Origin: Isoetes engelmannii | Taxonomy: Eukaryota; Streptophyta; Lycopodiopsida; Isoetales; Isoetaceae | DNA length: 24,588 nt | Reading direction: 5' to 3' | NCBI GenBank assembly: GCA_011763485.2 | Contig: JAANSK020198873.1 | Coordinates: 1-24,588 of the forward strand | Part shown: positions 18,507 to 24,588 of the stretch, in pieces | Layout: each line of letters begins with the position of its first letter | Numbering within the stretch: position 1 is the first letter of the stretch | Program-made: the position numbers and the translations under genes | The notes under the pieces: generated by a model | Databases searched by the model: none | Told to the model about the DNA's origin: nothing | What the model saw: only the letters and a program-made list of their open reading frames with translations

Positions 18507-19031
18507 TGCTAGTAAGTTAAACACCACTTCAATTGCCACAAAACAAAGTTCAATATATAGATAGAAAATCCCTTTTAACTTTATTAATATGGCTATTAAT
18601 AAAAACTCAATGGTTCAATGCCTTAATACTGTAGCCGAAATATTGATCGAGATCATTCAAAAATTTCACTTCGACAACCCAAGCCCTAGTTCATCGAACT
18701 AGTTTTCAACTGCATCGGCTATAAACGATTCCGGCAACTGTGTTCTTCTGGTCGATCTTCAATTGATTATATCTGTTGTCTTCGACGGTTTCGGCTGAAC
18801 AATAGTTCGGTTTCGACATTACCATATTTGGTCCATTGTGTTGGCTACACCAACGAATTTCCACGTTTAACCTTTAAAGGAAACTTCACCTTTAAACAAT
18901 AAACTCAACCATTAAATTCAACCATTGCATGACTCTTTTAATAGCACGATCCTTATACGCCTGCTTTTAACTTTTGGCCCACAAATATCTTTTCATGCAC
19001 CACTAAACTTGGTGTTGATCTCCATCTAACA
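18507..19031 (-). repeat. Probable 3' LTR of the minus-strand copia element
   Basis: The upper end is well placed: on the minus strand a polypurine tract TTGAAGGAGGAG is followed directly by TGTTAGATGG, the usual copia LTR start. The lower end is a guess at TGCTAGTAAG (minus ...ACTAGCA), which mirrors TGTTAG and gives 525 bp. TG at 18479, directly after the broken IHQM frame, is an alternative. The second LTR would lie beyond the window, so it cannot be compared. Confidence 0.55.
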
Positions 19032-19043
19032 CTCCTCCTTCAA
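19032..19043 (-). other. Polypurine tract of the minus-strand copia element
   Basis: TTGAAGGAGGAG on the minus strand sits directly against the LTR start TGTTAG. This is the standard second-strand priming site in copia elements. Confidence 0.75.
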
Positions 19044-19094
19044 CACTCAAATTTAGAACTCCAAGATTATCTCTGAATTGTTTAAACTTTTTTC

Positions 19095-19560
19095 TCAACC
19101 AATGCCTTTGTAAATATGTTTGTTGTTTGCATAGCTGTATTGACATATTTCATCTATACATATCCCTTCTGAGCTAGATCCCTGATGAAGTAAAGATTTT
19201 AACTCAATGTGTTTAGTTCTCTCGTGCTGCACTGGATTTTTAACAATTGCTATACAACTCATGCTGCCGGTCATAATGCAGGTTGGCTCATTTTGTTTGT
19301 GCCCAAGTTCTTTTACCAATCTTCTTAACCAAACCAACTCCTTACCTATTAACGAACTTGCAGCATATTCTGCCTCTGCTAAAGACATTGCAACTGCCTT
19401 TTGTTTTTTGCTCCAACAGGAAATTGCTCCTCCTCCAAGATAAATAACATATCCTGAAGTGGAAATTCCTGTACTTAAGTTTCCACCCCAATCTGCATCA
19501 CTGAATCCAGTTAGTTTTAGATCACTAGAAGAATATGTTATGCCATGTAATTGTGTTCCT
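19095..19560 (-). pseudogene. Ty1/copia RNase H domain, degenerate
   Basis: The minus strand reads LTGFSDADWGG (first RNase H Asp, about 19480-19510), GGAISCWSKKQKAVA, SLAEAEYAASSLIGKELVWL, RRLVKELG, SCIAIVKNPVQHERTKHIEL and GICIDEI. The order and motifs are those of copia RNase H at the polyprotein C-terminus. The usual CDNQSC is MTGSMSC here, so the acidic residue is lost, and stops break the frame. It lies just upstream of the polypurine tract and LTR, as expected. Confidence 0.9.
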
Positions 19561-20208
19561 TTCAGATATCTGAGGACACACTTTGCTCCTTCTCAATGCT
19601 TCTTTATGTGATTGTGACAAAATCTACTTAACACATTTACTATATAAGATATATCCGGCCTGGTATTATTGGACAAATATAAGAGGCATCCTATCAATTC
19701 TCGATATATGCACATTGTCCATGTCTTCTGTTTCCTTTTCAGTGTGATCACCTTCTATTAATTTGTGCCCTGGTACAACAGGGGTCTTTGCTATGTTTGC
19801 ATGCTCCATATTAAACTTGTTTACCATGTTTTGAATGTGTTTGCTTTGCCTTAATGATATCACGTTCTTCTCTCTGTCTGTGCATTCTTCTATTCCTAAG
19901 AATTGCTTCAATTCACCTAAGTCTGCCATCTCAAATCTTTGCTTTAGAATATTCTTACATTTTGTCATAATGTCTATACTGTTTGCTGCCATTATACAAT
20001 CATCCACGTACAGAGCTATTATACAAAAAAATTTCCCATCTTGATACCTGTATAAGTTGCCATCATTCTTGAGCCTTTCAAATCCTTGTTCCCTTAAAAA
20101 CTCATCCATGCAAAAGTACCACTCTGTGCTAGCTGGGATTGACATGAAAAGTTCCTTTAGAGATCCTCCTTTTACCACTTCCATACATAGGGAAAAAATT
20201 TTGAACAT
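19561..20208 (-). pseudogene. Ty1/copia reverse transcriptase C-terminal half, degenerate
   Basis: A 180-codon minus-strand frame (19666-20208) contains GGSLKELFMSIP, FLREQGFERLKNDGNLYRYQ, the catalytic YVDD in ALYVDDCIMAANS, and MADLGELKQFLGIE. The N-terminal part (MEVVKGGSLKELF) is a damaged form of the usual VVTAFLNGDLKEE segment, and the upstream half of the domain is missing. Downstream it runs through stops into the RNase H part. The break near 20208-20225 is where the MULE region begins. Confidence 0.9.
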
Positions 20209-20719
20209 TAAATAGGATTTAGGTACTTTTAGTATTGATTAGGTACCTTGCAAAATGCAGTACCCAAATTCCCTAAGTAGTAGTTTTTAAGGTACACCCT
20301 AACATGACCCTCTAGAGAATCGGCAACGGTTTTCCTTGTTTCTGCTTATTTCTACATAAATTGTGCCTCTTTTCAATTTCAAAATTGCATGCTTCCAGAT
20401 TTCTATCATGGCATTCAGGATTTTACCAAAGAAGAAGGCATTCTAAATTAGTTTCCAATGCTATCTTCCATTTCGAAATGCATGCCATTTTTTCTACTTC
20501 CGTGATTTGGATCAAAGCATTTAGGATTTCAGGAGGAAAGAGGGGCTCCTAATTGAGCTTACGATTCTATTCTAATGACAAATTCAACCTCCAGGTAAAC
20601 AATTTCTTCCATGCTTTCTTGCTTCTATATTGCTCGGTTTTTTGTTTTTCATTCTTTAGTTAGTTTTCAAATCAAGAATTATGTGCTTCTTCAGTATTGC
20701 AAAATGCTTACATGTTGCC

Positions 20720-20957
20720 AGTATTCTTTGATTTTCAATCCCTGTATAAAGTTTCAAGAATTATGTCTCATATTATTGTTTGCTTCTATATTGCATTATG
20801 GATTTGAAAGTGGGATTAGAGTTTGATTCCATACAAGAAGTATTCTTTGATTTTCAATCCCTGTATAAAGTTTCAAGAATTATGTCTCATATTATTGTTT
20901 GCTTCTATATTGCATTATGGATTTGAAAGTGGGATTAGAGTTTGATTCCATACAAGA
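20720..20957 (+). repeat. Perfect 119-bp tandem duplication over the MULE transposase start
   Basis: 20720-20838 and 20839-20957 are identical base for base. The unit contains the ATG and the first codons (MDLKVGLEFDSIQ), so two start codons exist (20798 and 20917). Since 119 is not a multiple of three, the first ATG opens a short out-of-frame reading frame ending after ALWI. Confidence 0.98.
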
Positions 20958-22584
20958 TCTTCGTGCATATGTTAGGAATATCTGCATTTTCTCTGATGTA
21001 GAGCTTCATGTTCTTGCATATGACAAAAAGAGATATACAGTGAAGTGTAACATTGAAGGATGTCCATGGAAGTTACATGCTTCCATTGTAGGCAATGGCC
21101 CTAGCTGTGCTATTAAGAAGTTATCAAGACATCATAGTTGTGTTGGAACAGAGCATTTGGGAAATAAAGAAGCTTCTGTAGATTGGATAGCCACACGGTT
21201 TGTTGAAAAGATTTGTGATGACCAATCTTATAGCCCAATTTCAATTGTTAGCGACTTGAGACGTGAAGATGGTATTACTGTGTCATATAAGAGAGCATAG
21301 CATGCGAAGGAATTAGAAGTGGAGAGGATCAACGGTAATCAGGAAGAAAGCTATTCATTATTGAAAAGGTATTGTCGTGAAATCTTGCGGAGTAACCCAG
21401 GTAGCGTGGCTCTGGTGGAGCATGATGATGAGCACAGGTTCACACGCATGTACATATCATATGCAGCGTGCATTTCTGCATTCATCCATTGCAGGCAGGT
21501 CATAGGTTTGGATGGGACTCGTCTGAAGAACAGATATTTGGGTATCTTGATGACAGCTAAGGTATAGATGCACCTGGACAATTGCTTCCAATTGCCTTTG
21601 GTGTTGTCATTGCTGAGAATGACAATAATTGGTTGTGGTTCCTTGGAAATTTACGTGACAGTCTTGCTACAGCAAACACTATAACCTTCTTATCTGACAA
21701 GCAGAAAGGATTGATTGAGGGTATTTCTGCATTTTTTGTTGATGTTCCTCATGCGTATTGTATGCGTCATCTATTTGAGAATATGAGGAAGGAATTCAAG
21801 AATTTGGAGCTGATGGAAGTTGCTTTGGAAAGCTGCTTATGCATCTACTATACCAGATTTTGATGGTCATATCAGAGATGCGGGCTATGAAACCAGAAGC
21901 TGCTACTTGGCTTCTTAACACGGCACATGCAATTGGTCAAATGCACGTTTTAAAGAATTCCGCTATGAGCATCTTACATCCAACATTGCAGAATCAGTCA
22001 ATTCATGGATTCTTGAAGCTAGAGAATTACCTGTTCTTCCAATGATGGAAGTAATACGTCAGAAGTTGATGAAATGGTTATTTGAACGTAAGGAACAAGC
22101 CCAATTGACCTTACAGGGTGCTGGAGAAGTATGATCATATATGCTTGTGGCTAGTGCAGAACATGAAATCAAGAATACATGGCATTATCGGATTATTCCT
22201 GCAACCTATCAAGAGTTTGAGATAATACCACAAAAGTCTACTCACGTGGTGAACTTGGAAACAGGAATTTTCTCTTGCAATGTGTGGCAAATAAGCGGAT
22301 TGCCATGTGCACATGCAATTGTCGTTATTTTATTCAAGAAAGAGCGTATCCAATCATATGCAATTCATGCTTACACATTAAGAGCATATTGTGACACCTA
22401 TTCTCACATTATTCATCCTCTTCTTCCAAGAGAACAGTGGCAAGAACAAGAAGGGGATGGGAAATTGCTTCCACCAAAGACACGTAAACCTCATAGATGC
22501 CCAAAGAAACGAAGAATCCGAACAGAAGTTGTAGTCATTGCAGCAAAGCAGGGCATAACCGGAAGGGCTGTCGTGAACCTATAA
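20917..22584 (+). pseudogene. MULE (MuDR/MURA-type) transposase, degenerate
   Basis: The frames pieced along the strand give an N-terminal MuDR-type DNA-binding part: MDLKVGLEF, YTVKCNIEGCPWKLHAS, IKKLSRHHSCVGTEH. The MULE catalytic core follows: QVIGLDGTRLKNRYLGILMT with the first Asp, LLPIAFGVVIAENDNNWLWF, FLSDKQKGLIEGI with a second Asp, and AYCMRHLFENMRKEFK. Next come NIAESVNSWILEARELP and a SWIM-type zinc finger, SCNVWQISGLPCAHA, whose first Cys appears lost (Phe-Ser-Cys). The tail is basic (KTRKPHRCPKKRRIRTE). Lesions are a TAG at 21298-21300 in place of the usual Trp, frameshifts near 21560, 21825, 21868 and 21935, and a TGA near 22133. The start at 20917 is preferred because family similarity begins there. 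No mudrB-like partner gene is present. Confidence 0.9.
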
Positions 22585-22742
22585 GTTAATGGTGTGGATT
22601 TGCATATTCAAGTTTGAATTTTGGAACTCCGATCTCTGAAAATTTGATGAGCAAAAGTGTTATTTGATTCTGCAATAGAAAATTAGTCCATTCAATGTGC
22701 ATATTGATGAAAACATGGCATGTTTAGAATTTTAGACATTAT

Positions 22743-22908
22743 GAAGGGTAAAGTTGGAATTGTGCCTAAAAGCACGAGGGTATTTTTGGAATTTATAATT
22801 TTTGTTACTTAACTACATTCGTAAGAATAGTTAGTATAGTTAGCAGGGGTATTTTGGGAATAAATAGAATTTGGAATAATCAATAACTTCAAGGGTATAT
22901 TTGGAATT
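22743..22908 (+). repeat. Four subterminal copies of a GGGTATTTTTGGAAT-like word
   Basis: GAAGGGTAAAGTTGGAAT (22743), GAGGGTATTTTTGGAAT (22776), CAGGGGTATTTTGGGAAT (22844) and CAAGGGTATATTTGGAAT (22890) share one orientation and lie within 170 bp, just before copia sequence resumes. The arrangement resembles subterminal transposase-binding repeats. Function is inferred. Confidence 0.75.
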
Positions 22909-22924
22909 TTTTCTACATTTTATA

Positions 22925-23586
22925 GCCTTTCGTCTGCTCATCATATCCAATCAAGTAACCTCTATCAGCTTTGTTATCAAGCTTTTGTCTCAACTCTGCA
23001 GGTATATGAATGTATCCTAAGCCTTAAAGAAAGTGTAATCTATATCTTTTCTTCCAGTCCATACACAATCAGGTATATTACCTTTCAAACTGACCGTAGA
23101 AAGCTTATTTTGAATTAGTACTGCTACCTTTAGGGCTTCTTCCCAAAAATAGTTTGGTAATCCAGAAGATTTGATCATAGACATGACTGCATCAAGCAAG
23201 GTCCTGTTCTTTCTTTCAGCAACTCCATTCTGCTGAGGAGTATACCTGCAAGTCAATTGTCTGCATATTCCATTAGTCATGCGAAAAGATGTAAATTTAG
23301 CTGAGAGATATTCTCCTCCACGATCAGATCTAATGCATTTGACCTTTCTTCCAGTTTGTCTTTCCATTTCAGTCACATACGGTGCATCAATGGCCTGTGA
23401 TTTTCTTACCAAACAATAACACTTGCTCTTTCTGCTATGATCATCAATAAAGAATATGAAATATCGTTTACCGATTCTTCCTTTGACATTTAGAGGACCA
23501 CATAAATCTGTATCCACTAGGTCAAGTATGCCTTCTGCTCTATTCTTTGACACTTTAAATGACAGCCTGTTGATTTTTCCTAACAT
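22925..23586 (-). pseudogene. Ty1/copia integrase, minus-strand element
   Basis: The 189-codon frame has the second half of the zinc-binding motif (EGCMLGKINRLSF when read across the frameshift at about 23585). The catalytic core has VDTDLCGPLN (Asp), CIRSDRGGEYLS (Asp) and PQQNGVAERKN (Glu), followed by YFWEEALKVAVLIQN. After a stop at 23017, another frame continues with GYIHIPAELRQKLDNKADRG and GYDEQTKGYKM down to about 22922, where similarity ends at the MULE region. The three acidic residues are intact even though the frame is broken. Confidence 0.92.
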
Positions 23587-24588
23587 GCACCCTTCACATG
23601 GATGATATCATATTTTATCAATCCCTTTTGATTCATGAATTTCAACTTATTATGATGAGTATGAGCCAGCCTGAAGTACCATAATTCATGATCAGACGAG
23701 GATATTGCATGTACTTCATTTATTTCACAACTATCCATTTGGAACAAATTCCCAACTCGTCTTGCAATAAATTTTAATTGATTATTCAAAAAAACTCTAC
23801 AAGCTTTCTCCTCAAGGGAGAGTTTGTAACCTAAATCCACAAGCTGGCATACTGAAATCGGATTTTTGATAAGACTAGGCGGACATAAAACATTTTCTAT
23901 ATTTACAACATTCCCTTCAAGATCCAGGAGTTGCAGCATCCCATATCCTTCAACAGTTTGGAGAGCTCCATTTTCCACTTGTATATGTTTAGATCGAGTT
24001 GGATTCAGATTTTTGAGCATAGCAGTAGAATTTACTACTGATCTCTCAGCTCCACTATCAACTACAATAACACCATGTTCATGATTAGCCTTTGTATCAG
24101 AATCATTTAACGAGGATACTAGATTTACCTCATCATCTGTTGTGTCATCAATTTTACTTGCAGATTCATTACGCTCTCTTGCAATATGTACTCCAGAAGC
24201 TCCTCCTCTCTTACTTTGAGATTCACTTTCCCTTGCCCTTCCTTTGGCATAATCCTTGGGGCTCGGGCATTTAGATGTTATGAGCCCCATACCCTTGCAT
24301 TTATAACATGTAATCTCCTTCTTCAGTTCTGGGCAATTTGGTTTTATATGACCTTCCTCATGGCAATGATAACAGACTGGTTTTTCCTTGGCCACCTTCT
24401 TCTTTCTACTAGCAAACAGAATTTCAGATGTATTCTCTTCTTCCTTCATTAATTTATTTTGTTTCACCTCAGTCCTAAGCATATTTGATTCCTTTTTTAA
24501 TGGAAAAAACATGTCAAAGATTTTTGTAATTTTTTCCGATAAAATATTTATTTTCCATCTTTTTTTAAATCCCCCAATTAAAGGCTTA
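23580..24588 (-). pseudogene. Ty1/copia gag C-terminus and protease, minus-strand element
   Basis: A 310-codon frame (23580-24512) carries two tandem zinc knuckles, CYHCHEEGHIKPNC and CYKCKGMGLITSKC (His replaced by Leu in the second), then SPKDYAKG. An acidic linker follows, then the protease motif VVDSGAERSV and LLDLEGNVVNIENVLCPPSL. The integrase N-terminal zinc-binding segment LWYFRLAHTHH has lost its first His (Tyr instead). The frame ends a few codons after KYDIIH by a small frameshift and overlaps the integrase frame by 7 nt. Coding-like sequence continues upstream to the window edge, so gag is truncated by the edge. It is clearly related to the plus-strand copia at 13330-15248 (same knuckle pair, same DSGAERSV) but well diverged. 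Confidence 0.92.

Larger units (their letters stand above)
20225..22920 (+). mobile_element. MULE (Mutator-like) element remnant lying within the minus-strand copia
   Basis: This plus-strand region carries a MURA-type transposase pseudogene (20917-22584) and separates two pieces of a minus-strand copia. Toward its right end, four copies of a GGGTAtttTTGGAAT-like word occur (22743, 22776, 22844, 22890), as transposon subterminal repeats often do. The left end and terminal inverted repeats could not be matched and no target-site duplication was found, so the limits are approximate. About 1 kb of copia sequence is absent between the two flanks, so the event involved a deletion or two separate copies. 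Confidence 0.6.

Noticed and set aside
20209-20720. Left MULE terminal inverted repeat
   Set aside because: No inverse of the GGGTATTTTTGGAAT-like words or of the right edge was found, so no left terminus is annotated.

Overview
This window looks like a stretch of plant nuclear chromosome. It holds one apparently intact, intron-containing host gene, a mitochondrial dicarboxylate/tricarboxylate carrier of the plant DTC type, set in a dense layer of decayed and nested transposable elements. The GT-AG introns, AT-rich non-coding sequence, PIF/Harbinger, MULE and Ty1/copia families, and telo-box-like motifs all fit a land plant with a repeat-rich genome. The species cannot be told from this sequence. 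The window opens with 52 G residues, most likely a contig-end or base-calling artefact.

Layout. (1) 53-1560, minus: a decayed LINE-like (non-LTR) endonuclease domain plus the linker to a reverse transcriptase, cut off by the poly-G. (2) 1561-5500: no convincing gene, but short repeats, a fold-back repeat (3446-3594), an alternating purine-pyrimidine microsatellite (4265-4378) and small hairpins. (3) 5512-6498, plus: a broken AT-hook/trihelix (Myb/SANT-like) gene. (4) 7781-8395, minus: a reading frame ending in an AATAAA signal and a 23-nt poly(A), which looks like a retrocopy. (5) 8444-9583, minus: a nearly intact PIF/Harbinger transposase with its DDE residues and a single amber stop. The trihelix gene and this transposase point toward each other and could be the two genes of one element. 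(6) 10540-12051, plus: the six-exon DTC gene (303 codons).

(7) 13330-18481, plus: a decayed Ty1/copia element (zinc knuckles, protease, integrase, start of reverse transcriptase). It is interrupted at 15249-17645 by a 2.4-kb insert with 25-bp perfect terminal inverted repeats and a 4-bp AGAT target-site duplication. Conceptual removal of the insert and one AGAT copy puts the copia frame back in register across the junction. The insert carries a family of at least six hairpins with TTTCTCG/CGAGAAA arms, two small divergent ORFs and a long pyrimidine tract, and has no recognisable transposase. It is the most unusual object in the window. A fragment of a second copia follows (about 17840-18481). 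(8) 18507-24588, minus: another copia element, with a 3' LTR, polypurine tract, RNase H and reverse transcriptase pieces (18507-20208) and a gag-protease-integrase piece (22925-24588), split by a plus-strand MULE remnant (about 20225-22920). The MULE transposase has many lesions and a perfect 119-bp tandem duplication over its start codon.

Apart from the carrier gene, nothing here looks like a working pathway. The biology is a record of successive insertions, and several element boundaries can be placed to the base.
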